Shown here: one piece after another, positions 1 through 7,297 of the stretch
Numbering within the stretch: position 1 is the first letter of the stretch
Layout of the letters: every line of letters begins with the position of its first letter
Source: Candidatus Allofournierella merdavium
Lineage (GTDB): Bacteria; Bacillota; Clostridia; Oscillospirales; Ruminococcaceae
Direction of reading: 5' to 3'
Assembly (NCBI GenBank): GCA_019118765.1
Contig: DWYI01000033.1
Coordinates: 1 to 64,000 of the forward strand
DNA length: 64,000 nucleotides
Program-made: the position numbers and the translations under genes
Notes under the pieces: generated by a model
Seen by the model: the letters and a program-made list of their open reading frames with translations, nothing else
Told to the model about the DNA's origin: nothing
The model's database searches: none

Positions 1-176
1 GTAGCCGCCACCATGTAGGGGTTGTTGGTCTGGCCCACAAAAAAGGTGTCGGCCATGTTGTAGATCAGCACGATCAGCTGGCTGGCCACCGCCGGAAGCA
101 CCATTTTGGCCAGCGCGGAATGGATGGGGAGGGTGCGGAAAATGTCCTCCCGGGATAAAGTTGCGTTTGACTGCAT
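1..176 (-). CDS. MATE-family efflux transporter, N-terminal part (cut by window start)
   Basis: The first 58 residues of a membrane transporter are visible, starting at the ATG at 176. They contain the stretch LAKMVLPAVASQLIVLIYNMADTFFVGQ split over the first membrane helix. A polar N-terminus followed by a helix with the YNMADTFFVG signature is typical of MATE (NorM/DinF-type) multidrug and toxin exporters, which use a Na+ or H+ gradient. The rest lies outside the window. A weak SD (AGGTG) precedes the start, and the gene follows the Crp/Fnr regulator on the same strand after about 115 bp. The family call is fairly sure; the substrate is unknown. Confidence 0.8.
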   Translation of the reverse strand, partial: MQSNATLSREDIFRTLPIHSALAKMVLPAVASQLIVLIYNMADTFFVGQTNNPYMVAA

Positions 177-196
177 TGTTTGCACCTGTTGCCCGT

Positions 197-222
197 GGCC
201 GCCGAAAAACGCCCCGGCGGCC
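197..222 (-). promoter_or_regulatory. Leader hairpin upstream of the MATE gene
   Basis: A perfect 8-bp stem (GGCCGCCG / CGGCGGCC) with a 10-nt loop lies 20 nt upstream of the MATE start, downstream of an AT-rich segment (225-265) that could hold its promoter. The T-run sits in the loop, not after the stem, so this does not look like a normal intrinsic terminator. Its role is unknown. Confidence 0.3.
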
Positions 223-290
223 TGTGATGATTTGACATTAACAATTAATCATAACATAAAACGGCGAAAAATACCATAAGAAGCCGCTTT

Positions 291-947
291 TCAACGCTCG
301 ATGGTGCGGTGCAGCTGAAAGTGATTCTTGCGGAAGGTCAGGACCCCCTCTTTCTGCATTCGGCCCAGCTCTTTGGAGAGGGCGCTGCGCTCCACGTTCA
401 GATAGTCCGCCAGCTGCTGGCGGTCGAAGGGAATGGAAAACTCGGTGGAACCTGCCTGCGCGGCCTGCGCCGAGAGATACATCATCACCCGGTTGCGGAT
501 GCCCTTGGCGGAAAGGCAGAACACCCGCCCGGACCAGGCCAGATTTTTCCGGGCAAAAAGCAGCGTCAGGTTGCGCAGCAGCTTGGGGTACCAGGGCTGG
601 GCGCTGTTCGCCTCGTCCAGCAGAGCGGCCAGCCGGATGAACAGCACCCGGCTGGGCTGCACGGCGATGACGTCCGCCATCATGGGCACGCCGCACAGCG
701 CGTAGGTCTCGGCAAAGGCATGCCCGGCGGGGATGCTGTGCAGGATGACCCGGTTGCCCCACAGATCGCCGCTTTCCACGTGCACTTCACCCGAAAGCAG
801 CACCCCGAACTCCCCGGTCACATCCCCGGTGCGGAACAGCACCGCCCCTTTTTCAAAATCCGCGGTGCGCACACAGCCCAGCGCCATCATCTCGCCGCAC
901 TCTTCGGGCGGAATGCCCCGAAACAGCGCAAGGGAAGAAATTTCCAT
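291..947 (-). CDS. Crp/Fnr-family transcriptional regulator
   Basis: This 218-residue protein has the two-domain Crp/Fnr layout. A cyclic-nucleotide-binding-like beta roll spans residues 1-120 (GAVLFRTGD, FGVLLSGEVHV), followed by a dimer helix and a winged helix near residues 170-210 (FDRQQLADYLNVERSALSKE, a typical recognition helix). The N-terminus lacks the four-cysteine iron-sulfur motif of true Fnr, so the signal is unclear. It is transcribed divergently from a 4Fe-4S ferredoxin gene. The only good palindrome between them (965-978) sits where a class II activator would bind for the ferredoxin promoter. I infer that it activates the ferredoxin-cupin pair and may control itself. Confidence 0.85.
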   Translation of the reverse strand: MEISSLALFRGIPPEECGEMMALGCVRTADFEKGAVLFRTGDVTGEFGVLLSGEVHVESGDLWGNRVILHSIPAGHAFAETYALCGVPMMADVIAVQPSRVLFIRLAALLDEANSAQPWYPKLLRNLTLLFARKNLAWSGRVFCLSAKGIRNRVMMYLSAQAAQAGSTEFSIPFDRQQLADYLNVERSALSKELGRMQKEGVLTFRKNHFQLHRTIER

Positions 948-964
948 CCAAAACCCTCCATTTC

Positions 965-1006
965 GTGGTCAAAACCACATACTTGCAAGGATGATCGTAC
1001 TATACT
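965..1006 (+). promoter_or_regulatory. Putative Crp/Fnr operator and promoter for the ferredoxin-cupin unit
   Basis: GTGGT-CAAA-ACCAC (965-978) is a perfect 5+4+5 palindrome with the spacing of an Fnr-type box. A good -10 element, TATACT, lies at 1001-1006 but has no matching -35. Taking transcription to start near 1013, the palindrome centre (971.5) falls at about -41.5, the standard class II activator position. The site also lies just upstream of the regulator's own start on the other strand. Confidence 0.55.
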
Positions 1007-1036
1007 CAGAGCATAAAAACAAGGAGGTTTTACACC

Positions 1037-1729
1037 ATGATCCGAAAAATCATCCACATCGACCAGGAAAAATGCAACGGCTGCGGCGCCTGCGCCGACG
1101 CCTGCCACGAGGGCGCCATCGGTATGGTGGACGGCAAGGCCCGCCTCTTGCGGGACGATTACTGCGACGGCCTGGGCGACTGCCTGCCCGCCTGCCCCAC
1201 CGGCGCCATCACCTTTGTGGAGCGGGAGGCTGCCGCCTACGACGAGGCGGCGGTGAAAGCCAACCAGGCGGCGAAGGGCCGGCCGGTCCACGCCGGCTGC
1301 CCCGGCCAGCAGGCGCGGCAGCTGCGCCAGCAGCCCGCCGCCCCCGCCGCCCCTGTGGCCGCCGCGTCCCAGCTGGGCCAGTGGCCCTGCCAGATCAAGC
1401 TGGTGCCGGTCAACGCCCCCTATTTTGACGGGGCCAAGCTGCTGATCGCGGCCGACTGCACCGCCTTTGCCTACGCGAACCTGCACCAGGAGTTCATGCG
1501 GGGCAAGATCACCCTCATCGGCTGCCCCAAGCTGGACGGCGTGGATTACAGCGAAAAGCTGACGGCCATCCTGGCGAACAACGACATCCAAAGCGTGACC
1601 ATCGTGCGCATGGAGGTGCCCTGCTGCGGCGGGCTGGAACTGGCGGCGAAGAAGGCGCTGCAGGCCAGCGGAAAGTTCATTCCCTGGCAGGTGACCACCA
1701 TCTCGGTGGACGGCCGCATCCTGGACTGA
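1037..1729 (+). CDS. Two-cluster 4Fe-4S ferredoxin-type protein
   Basis: This 230-residue protein has an N-terminal bacterial ferredoxin domain (residues 1-60) with two cysteine sets, CNGCGACADAC and CDGLGDCLPAC, each able to bind a 4Fe-4S cluster. An Ala/Gln/Pro linker follows at about 85-115. The C-terminal domain (about 115-230) carries further cysteines (WPC, ADC, GCP, PCCGG). This build is common next to Crp/Fnr regulators in Clostridia, often with hybrid cluster protein, which is not here. A strong SD (AAGGAGG) precedes the ATG. It likely carries electrons in a redox-stress response; the partner is unknown. Confidence 0.85.
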   Translation: MIRKIIHIDQEKCNGCGACADACHEGAIGMVDGKARLLRDDYCDGLGDCLPACPTGAITFVEREAAAYDEAAVKANQAAKGRPVHAGCPGQQARQLRQQPAAPAAPVAAASQLGQWPCQIKLVPVNAPYFDGAKLLIAADCTAFAYANLHQEFMRGKITLIGCPKLDGVDYSEKLTAILANNDIQSVTIVRMEVPCCGGLELAAKKALQASGKFIPWQVTTISVDGRILD

Positions 1730-1767
1730 CGGCCGGGAACAAGCGAGACCGGAGGTGTTTTGTACAG

Positions 1768-2094
1768 ATGAAAATGAAGAATATCAGCATGGCTGAAGTA
1801 TTGGTGCTGAAGGATCAGATCGCCTGCCAGGAGGGCCAGGTGGTGAGCAAAACGCTGGCACAGAACAGCGCGGTGAGCATCACCCTGTTCGCCTTCGCCA
1901 AGGCTGAGGAGATCAGCACCCACGAATCCGGCGGGGACGCCTTCGTCACCTGCCTGGAGGGGGTAGGCCGCATCACCATCGACGGCCGGGAGTACCGGCT
2001 GCGGGAAGGGGAGTCCATCGTGATGCCCGCGGGCCATCCCCATGCCGTCTACGGTGAGGAGGCGTTCAAGATGCTGCTGGTGGTCGTATTCTGA
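1768..2094 (+). CDS. Small cupin-domain protein
   Basis: This 108-residue single-domain cupin has a THESGGDAFVTCLEG first motif (metal-binding His and acidic positions) and a GESIVMPAGHPHAV second motif. It belongs to the common bacterial group of stand-alone cupins whose substrate is usually unknown. It follows the ferredoxin gene after 38 bp on the same strand and ends before a strong terminator, so the two form a likely two-gene operon under the Crp/Fnr regulator. A role in metal or small-molecule binding during redox stress is only an inference. Confidence 0.8.
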   Translation: MKMKNISMAEVLVLKDQIACQEGQVVSKTLAQNSAVSITLFAFAKAEEISTHESGGDAFVTCLEGVGRITIDGREYRLREGESIVMPAGHPHAVYGEEAFKMLLVVVF

Positions 2095-2175
2095 AAAAGG
2101 GCGGGCGGAGCAGGGAAGAGAAACGCCGGGCCGCAACACGGCCGGCCTGCGCGAGCCCCGCGCCGCACGCCTCAC

Positions 2176-2217
2176 AAAAAGGGAGCCCGATGCCTTTCGG
2201 CATCGGGCTCCCTTTTT
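2176..2217. terminator. Bidirectional intrinsic terminator between cupin and LysR genes
   Basis: A near-perfect palindrome (stem GGGAGCCCGATGCC, loop TTTC) is flanked by A5 on the left and T5 on the right. It can therefore end both the plus-strand cupin unit and the minus-strand LysR gene, which converge here. Confidence 0.92.
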
Positions 2218-2248
2218 GCAGGTCAGGCATCGGCCCGGCGGGCCCGGG

Positions 2249-3130
2249 TCATACGTCACCGCCCTCCCGCAGCAGCTGCAGATACCGCTCCGCCGCGGGG
2301 GAAAAGACCTGGTACTTTTTCCAGACGATGTGCATCCCTGCCTCCCGCCGGGGTTCCAGCGGCCGGAAACAGAGCGCGCCATCCCCCGCTACGTTGATGA
2401 TCCGGTCCAGGCACAGGGCGTAGCCCATGCCGTCCTCCACCATCAGAGAGCCGTTGAAGGCCAGGGTGTAGGTGCCCGCGATGTTCAGCTGCTCCACCCC
2501 GATGCCGAACCATTCAGGCAGCAGGGGCCCCTTGAGGACCTGCCGGGAGACCAGCAGGGGCGCGTGGATCAGATCCTCGGGCCGGACGGCCGTTTTTTCG
2601 GCCAGGGGGCTGTCCCGCCGCATCAGCACGCCCCACACGTCCCGGTAGGGCACCGGCAGCGCGTTGTACTTGGCGCGATCCACATGGTCGAACACCAGCC
2701 CGAAGTCGATGAGGCCCTTGTCCAGCAGTTCGCAGACCTCCATCCCGTCGCCGCTGATGATCTGAAAGCGCACCTCGGGCCAGCGGTGGCGCAGTTCCTG
2801 GGCCGCACGGGTGAGAAAGTGCACCCCCACCGTCTCGCCGGCGCCCACGCTCACCTCGCCGGTGAGCAGGCCGTCCCCCAGCGAGACCTCACGCTCGGCC
2901 TTTTCCACCAGCTCCAGGATCTCCTCCGCCCGCTTGCGCAGCAGCATCCCCTCGCCGGTCAGCGAGACGCTGCGGCTGCCCCGCACCAACAGCGTCTGGC
3001 CCAGTTCCTCCTCCAATTCCCGGATCTGGCGGGAGAGGGTGGGCTGGGTGATGTGCAGGGCGTTGGCCGCGTTGGTGATGCTGCCCTCCCGGGCCACGGT
3101 GAGAAAGTAGCGCAGCAGCCGCAGTTCCAT
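2249..3130 (-). CDS. LysR-family transcriptional regulator
   Basis: This is a 293-residue LysR regulator. The N-terminal winged helix (residues 1-60: MELRLLRYFLTVAREGSITN, then LHITQPTLSRQIRELE) is canonical. The effector domain covers about 90-290. The start at 3130 is chosen because a GGGGAGG SD sits 9 nt upstream and the family begins with MELRLLRYF; an upstream in-frame ATG (3187) would add 19 unlikely residues. It is divergent from the redox operon beginning at 3277. A textbook ATAC-N7-GTAT box lies between them, so it very likely controls that operon and itself. Confidence 0.93.
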   Translation of the reverse strand: MELRLLRYFLTVAREGSITNAANALHITQPTLSRQIRELEEELGQTLLVRGSRSVSLTGEGMLLRKRAEEILELVEKAEREVSLGDGLLTGEVSVGAGETVGVHFLTRAAQELRHRWPEVRFQIISGDGMEVCELLDKGLIDFGLVFDHVDRAKYNALPVPYRDVWGVLMRRDSPLAEKTAVRPEDLIHAPLLVSRQVLKGPLLPEWFGIGVEQLNIAGTYTLAFNGSLMVEDGMGYALCLDRIINVAGDGALCFRPLEPRREAGMHIVWKKYQVFSPAAERYLQLLREGGDV

Positions 3131-3158
3131 ATCGATGAACCTCCCCTTTCTTTTCTCC

Positions 3159-3216
3159 ATTATACCCCCGCAAATGGATGCCTGCAAGGCATGCTTTGGA
3201 ATACAATATGGGTATT
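3159..3216 (-). promoter_or_regulatory. lysR promoter and LysR-type operator
   Basis: On the minus strand TTGCAG (3187-3182), 17 bp and TATAAT (3164-3159) form a strong housekeeping promoter for the LysR gene. Just upstream, AATAC-N7-GTATT (3200-3216) is the classic LysR T-N11-A box, placed to act on both the lysR promoter and the divergent redox operon. Confidence 0.7.
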
Positions 3217-3276
3217 TGCTATTTCACATCCGGCGCGTTACACTGAAAACAGACAAAGCGGAGGAGGCGGGCAGGA

Positions 3277-3558
3277 ATGGAGCGGCGATCCCGGCTGAGC
3301 AAGGAAACAAACGGCGTGGCCGTGTGTCACGAGGCCCTGGACCGGGACGAGATGGCCCGGGCGCTGCGGGACGCGGGCTGCACCGAGAAAGAGGCGGCGG
3401 CGCTGCTGGCCTGCGGTGGGGAGCCCCGCCGGCTGCTGGAACTTCTGGCGCGGCACCGGGCGGCGCTGCTGGACGAGGTGCACAAAAGCGAGAAGAAGAT
3501 CGACTGTCTGGACTATCTGGTCTATCACATCAAACACAACAAACAACGGGAGGAATGA
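3277..3558 (+). CDS. Small helical protein of unknown function, first gene of the LysR-linked redox operon
   Basis: This 93-residue, charged, all-helical-looking protein ends in a conserved-looking segment (LDEVHKSEKKIDCLDYLVYHI). Similar small proteins occur beside alcohol dehydrogenase, flavodoxin and cupin genes in gut Clostridia, but I know of no established function. Its SD (GGAGGAGG) is strong. The stop codon overlaps the SD region of the alcohol dehydrogenase that follows, so the two are translationally coupled. It has no membrane segment or signal peptide. Confidence 0.75.
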   Translation: MERRSRLSKETNGVAVCHEALDRDEMARALRDAGCTEKEAAALLACGGEPRRLLELLARHRAALLDEVHKSEKKIDCLDYLVYHIKHNKQREE

Positions 3559-3560
3559 AC

Positions 3561-4727
3561 ATGCTGGGAAACTTTACCTACTGCAACCCCACGCGGCTGC
3601 ACTTCGGCGAGCAGGCGCTGGATCAGCTGGCCGGCGAACTGGCGGGCTTCGGCAGCCGTGTGCTGCTGGCCTACGGCGGCGGTTCCATCAAGAAAAGCGG
3701 CCTCTACGGGCAGGTCACGGCCATCCTGAAGGCCTGCGGCAAGGAGGTCTTTGAGGTGCCGGGGGTCATGCCCAACCCCACGGTGGACAAACTCTACGAG
3801 GGCTGCCGTGTGGCCCGGCAAAACGATGTGGACCTGATCCTGGCGGTGGGCGGCGGCTCGGTGTGCGACTATGCCAAGGCAGTGTCTGTCTCCGCCTGGT
3901 GCGACGAGGATCCCTGGGATAAATACTACCTGCGCATGGAGGAGGTGTCCAACCGCATCATCCCGGTGGGCTGCGTGCTCACCATGGTGGGCACTGGCTC
4001 CGAGATGAACGGGGGCTCGGTCATCACCCACCCCGGCCAGAAGCGCAAGATCGGCCATGTGTTCGGCAGCAACGTGATGCCCCGGTTCTCCATCCTGAAC
4101 CCGGCCCTCACCTTCACGGTGCCCATGAAGCAGATGGTGGCCGGCATCTACGACGCCTTCAACCACATCTGTGAGCAGTATTTCTCCGGCGAGGACGACA
4201 ACACCACCGACTACATTGCCGAGGGGCTGATGCGCTCGCTGGTGGTCAGTTCCCGGGTGGCGGTGCGCCAGCCGGACAACTACGAGGCCCGCAGCAACAT
4301 CATGTGGGCAGCCACCTGGGCGCTGAACACTCTGCTGGCCATGGGCAAATCCACCGACTGGGAGGTGCACATGATCGGCCAGTCCATCGGCGCGTTCACC
4401 AACGCGACCCACGGCATGACCCTCTCCGCCGTGTCGCTGGCCTATTACCGCTTCATTATGGCGGACGGGCTGCCCAAGTTCGGCCGCTTTGCCGTCAATG
4501 TCTGGGGCGTGGACCCGGCGGGCAAGAGCGCGAAGGAACTGGCGGAGGCGGGCCTGGAGGCGATGGAGCACTGGATGGAGGAACTGGGCGTGGCCCGGAA
4601 CATCCGGGAACTGGGGGTCACTGAGGAGATGCTGGAGGGCATTGCCGACGGCACCTTCCTTTTGACCGGCGGCTACCGCACCCTGACCCGGGACGATGTG
4701 CTGAACATCCTGAAGGCGAGCATGTGA
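3561..4727 (+). CDS. Iron-containing alcohol dehydrogenase (YqhD/BdhA-like)
   Basis: This 388-residue group III alcohol dehydrogenase matches the NADPH-dependent butanol/aldehyde reductase branch. The N-terminal nucleotide-binding half has AYGGGSIKKSGLY, DLILAVGGGSVCDYAK and the Ser/Thr stretch VGTGSEMN. The metal-binding residues are visible: Asp and His in GIYDAFNHICEQYF, then two His in WEVHMIGQ and ATHGMTL. The ATG at 3561 is preferred over 3555 because GGGAGG lies 7 nt away. It likely reduces aldehydes to alcohols in the cytoplasm. Its neighbours (reductase, CMD-cupin) suggest detoxification of reactive carbonyls, which is an inference. Confidence 0.93.
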   Translation: MLGNFTYCNPTRLHFGEQALDQLAGELAGFGSRVLLAYGGGSIKKSGLYGQVTAILKACGKEVFEVPGVMPNPTVDKLYEGCRVARQNDVDLILAVGGGSVCDYAKAVSVSAWCDEDPWDKYYLRMEEVSNRIIPVGCVLTMVGTGSEMNGGSVITHPGQKRKIGHVFGSNVMPRFSILNPALTFTVPMKQMVAGIYDAFNHICEQYFSGEDDNTTDYIAEGLMRSLVVSSRVAVRQPDNYEARSNIMWAATWALNTLLAMGKSTDWEVHMIGQSIGAFTNATHGMTLSAVSLAYYRFIMADGLPKFGRFAVNVWGVDPAGKSAKELAEAGLEAMEHWMEELGVARNIRELGVTEEMLEGIADGTFLLTGGYRTLTRDDVLNILKASM

Positions 4728-4743
4728 AAGGGAGGAAGCAGCA

Positions 4744-5496
4744 ATGGCAGTGAAACAGACGGCAGGCCGGGATTCTCTGGGACAGTTCGCTCCGGAGTTT
4801 GCCCGTCTCAACGACGATGTGCTGTTCGGCGAGGTGTGGAGCAGGGAAGAGGCGCTCGGCCTGCGGGACCGCTCCCTGGTCACGGTGGTGGCGCTGATGG
4901 CGCAGGGGCTGGTGGACGAATCCTTCCGTTACCACCTGACCACCGCGAAACACAACGGCATCACCCGGGGGGAGATCGCCGAGATCCTCACCCACGCGGC
5001 CTTCTACGCCGGCTGGCCGAAGGCGTGGGCAGCCTTCCGCATGGCGAAGGACGTCTGGGCCGACGGGGAGGGCGGCGACGGAAAAGCCCGCCACCAGAGG
5101 GAGATGGTGTTTCCCATCGGCGCGCCCAACGACGCCTACGCCCAATACTTTGTGGGCCAAAGTTACCTGGCGCCCCTCTCCACCAGCCAGGTGGGGGTCT
5201 ATAACGTGACCTTTGAGCCGGGCTGCCGCAACAACTGGCACATCCACCACGCGAAGAGCGGCGGCGGCCAGGTGCTGCTCTGCCTGGCTGGCCGGGGCTG
5301 GTACCAGGAGGAGGGCAAGGCGGCCCGGGAACTGCGCCCCGGCGACGTGGTGAACATCCCCGCGGGGGTGAAACACTGGCATGGCGCCGCGGCGGACAGC
5401 TGGTTCTCCCATCTGGCGCTGGAGGTGCCCGGCGAGGAGACCCGGAACGAGTGGTGTGAGCCGGTGAGCGAGGCGCAGTATCGGGCGCTGGGATAA
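4744..5496 (+). CDS. Carboxymuconolactone decarboxylase-like domain fused to a cupin
   Basis: This 250-residue fusion has an alpha-helical CMD/AhpD-like domain at residues 1-105 (LRDRSLVTVVALMAQG, KHNGITRGEIAEILTHAAFYAGWPKA). The usual peroxidase CxxC pair is absent, so it is not an AhpD-type reductase. Residues 140-240 form a cupin with HIHHAKSGGGQ and PAGVKHWHGAA metal motifs. CMD-cupin fusions are frequent in LysR-controlled operons with alcohol or aldo-keto reductases. A role in quinone or aldehyde stress is possible, but the reaction is unknown. It begins 16 bp after the dehydrogenase. Confidence 0.87.
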   Translation: MAVKQTAGRDSLGQFAPEFARLNDDVLFGEVWSREEALGLRDRSLVTVVALMAQGLVDESFRYHLTTAKHNGITRGEIAEILTHAAFYAGWPKAWAAFRMAKDVWADGEGGDGKARHQREMVFPIGAPNDAYAQYFVGQSYLAPLSTSQVGVYNVTFEPGCRNNWHIHHAKSGGGQVLLCLAGRGWYQEEGKAARELRPGDVVNIPAGVKHWHGAAADSWFSHLALEVPGEETRNEWCEPVSEAQYRALG

Positions 5497-5510
5497 AAGG
5501 AGGAACGGCC

Positions 5511-6107
5511 ATGAGCAAACGGGTACTTGTCATCTCCACCAGCCTGCGGCCCGGCTCCAATTCCGAGCTGCTGGCGCGGCAGTTCGCCCAGGGGGCGCAG
5601 GAGGCGGGGCACACGGTGGAACTGGTCTCGCTGGCGGGCAGAGACATCCGCTTCTGCCAGGGCTGCCTTGCCTGCCAGACCACCGGCCGCTGCGTCATCC
5701 GCGATGACGCGGACACCATCGTGCAGGAAAAGATGCTCCATGCCGATGTGCTGGCCTTCGCCACCCCCATCTACTACTATGGGATGAGCGGCCAGATGAA
5801 GACCCTGCTGGACCGGGCAAACCCGCTCTATTCCGCCGACTATGCCTTTCGGCAGGTATGGCTGCTGGCCTGTGCCGCCGAGGAGGGGGACGAGGTCTGG
5901 CAGCGGGCCGCCGCGGGCCTGGGCGGCTGGATCGAGTGCTTTCCCAAGGCCAGGCTGGCCGGGGTCATTTTTGGAGGCGGCGTCACCGGGCCGGGCGAAG
6001 TGCAAAGCGGCGCGGCCATGCGGCAAGCCCTGGACGCGGGGCGGTCGCTGTGGGCCGGGCAGGATGGCCGGGGCGGTTGCGGCGTGTGCTCCCGGCGCTG
6101 GCATTGA
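5511..6107 (+). CDS. NAD(P)H-dependent flavodoxin-like oxidoreductase
   Basis: This 198-residue FMN-dependent reductase of the NADPH-dependent FMN reductase/flavodoxin-fold group has the FMN loop STSLRPGSNSELLA at residues 10-23. It also has a CQGCLACQTTGRC segment, as in iron-sulfur-flavoprotein-like enzymes, and the ATPIYYYGMSGQMKTLLDR motif. The family normally ends soon after the AAMRQALDAG helix. Here an extra tail of about 18 low-complexity residues overlaps the start of the next gene, which may reflect a recent frameshift or stop loss. Fourth gene of the LysR-linked operon. Confidence 0.87.
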   Translation: MSKRVLVISTSLRPGSNSELLARQFAQGAQEAGHTVELVSLAGRDIRFCQGCLACQTTGRCVIRDDADTIVQEKMLHADVLAFATPIYYYGMSGQMKTLLDRANPLYSADYAFRQVWLLACAAEEGDEVWQRAAAGLGGWIECFPKARLAGVIFGGGVTGPGEVQSGAAMRQALDAGRSLWAGQDGRGGCGVCSRRWH

Positions 6108-6679
6108 CGCTGTTTCTGGCCGGATGCGGCGGGGGCGACCCGCCGCCGGCGCTGCCGGACTCCGCGCCCGACCAGACGGCCGCACCCTTTGTGTCAGATT
6201 CGCTGCCGCCGAAGGATGCCGACGGGGCGCAGCCGGAGGGCGGAGGATCGGGCAGCCGGAAAGACGCCCCGCAGGGCACCGATGAACCGGGCGCGGCCGG
6301 GTCCGCCGCCCCGCAGGAGGAGGAATCAGCAGTGTTGTACATCCAGATCGGGGACAAAACGTTCACCGCGGCGCTGGAACAAAACCCTTCCGCCCGGGCG
6401 CTGGCGGCGCTGCTGGAGGAGGGTCCCGTTACCATTGAGGCGGAAAACTTCGGCGGCTTTGAAAAGGTGGGCGCGCTGCCCCAGGCGCTGCCCCGCAGCG
6501 ATGTGCAGACCACCGCGCAGCCCGGCGACGTGATGCTCTATCAGGGGGATTCCATCGTGCTGTTCTATGGCAGCAACAGCTGGGCTTACACAAAGCTGGG
6601 CCGTATCACCGACACCGCAGGGCTGGAAGAAGCCCTCTCCGGTGACGAGACATCCCTGACCCTCTCGCTGGAGCCCTGA
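6050..6679 (+). CDS. Cyclophilin-like-fold lipoprotein
   Basis: A lipoprotein signal (arginines, then ALALTLFLAGC with lipobox Cys) is followed by a Pro/Gly/Ser/Asp-rich linker. The C-terminal cyclophilin-like domain of about 110 residues (YIQIGDKTFTAALEQN ... GDVMLYQGDSIVLFYGSN) matches the cyclophilin_like2 family often found with flavodoxin and aldo-keto genes. The start is uncertain. GTG at 6050 gives a basic n-region; GTG at 6086 or TTG at 6077 are alternatives. All overlap the end of the reductase gene by 22-58 bp. It should sit on the outer face of the membrane; its function is unknown. Confidence 0.75.
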   Translation: MGRAGWPGRLRRVLPALALTLFLAGCGGGDPPPALPDSAPDQTAAPFVSDSLPPKDADGAQPEGGGSGSRKDAPQGTDEPGAAGSAAPQEEESAVLYIQIGDKTFTAALEQNPSARALAALLEEGPVTIEAENFGGFEKVGALPQALPRSDVQTTAQPGDVMLYQGDSIVLFYGSNSWAYTKLGRITDTAGLEEALSGDETSLTLSLEP

Positions 6680-6781
6680 GGGACGCGGCGCACACGGGCG
6701 GATCACCGCGCACGGCTTCCCCCAAGACTGCCGCGCATAGCCGCCGCCTCGGCTGCATACCCTACAAGGGGGGAATGCAGC

Positions 6782-7261
6782 ATGAAACAATCATTTCCAT
6801 GGAAGACCTACGCCGGCTGGATCCTTCTGGCCGAGGCGGTGGGCGGCCTTTCCGGCTGGCTGACGCGGGAGGGGGCGCGGCGATACAGCGAAAGCGTTGC
6901 CCAGCCGCCCCTCTCGCCGCCACCCATCGTCTTTCCCGTTGTCTGGGGCATTCTGTTCGCGCTGATGGGGGTCAGCGCGGCGCGCATCTGGCTGGCGCCT
7001 GCCTCCCATGACCGGCGGCTGGGCCTGGGGCTGTTTTTCGGGCAGCTGGGCTTCAACTTTCTTTGGAGCATCATCTTCTTTAATCTCCAGTGGTTCGGGT
7101 TCGCCCTGTTGTGGCTGATCGTGCTGTGGGCGCTCATCGCGGCCATGGTGCTGGTTTTCTGTCGGACGGATGTGGCGGCGGCAGGTCTGCAGCTGCCCTA
7201 TCTTCTGTGGGTGGCCTTCGCGGGGTATCTCAACGCCGGGGTTTGGCTGCTCAATATGTAA
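6782..7261 (+). CDS. tspO: TspO/MBR-family membrane protein
   Basis: This 159-residue protein has five predicted membrane helices and the family hallmarks: PPLSPPPIVFPVVWGILFALMG after helix 1, a W-rich core (FNFLWSIIFF) and the C-terminal LPYLLWVAFAGYLNAGVWLLN. TspO proteins bind porphyrins and other tetrapyrroles and often respond to oxidative stress. It follows the lipoprotein by 102 bp with its own SD (AAGGGGGGAA) and ends at a strong terminator. It may be the last gene of the redox operon. The next gene across the terminator also concerns a tetrapyrrole (cobalamin). Confidence 0.92.
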   Translation: MKQSFPWKTYAGWILLAEAVGGLSGWLTREGARRYSESVAQPPLSPPPIVFPVVWGILFALMGVSAARIWLAPASHDRRLGLGLFFGQLGFNFLWSIIFFNLQWFGFALLWLIVLWALIAAMVLVFCRTDVAAAGLQLPYLLWVAFAGYLNAGVWLLNM

Positions 7262-7296
7262 AAAAGGATGGACCCGGCCGGGTCCATCCTTTTTTG
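7261..7296. terminator. Bidirectional terminator between tspO and the cobalamin adenosyltransferase gene
   Basis: The palindrome GGATGGACCC-GGCC-GGGTCCATCC is flanked by A5 and T6. It serves the converging plus- and minus-strand genes. Confidence 0.92.
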
Positions 7297-7297
7297 C

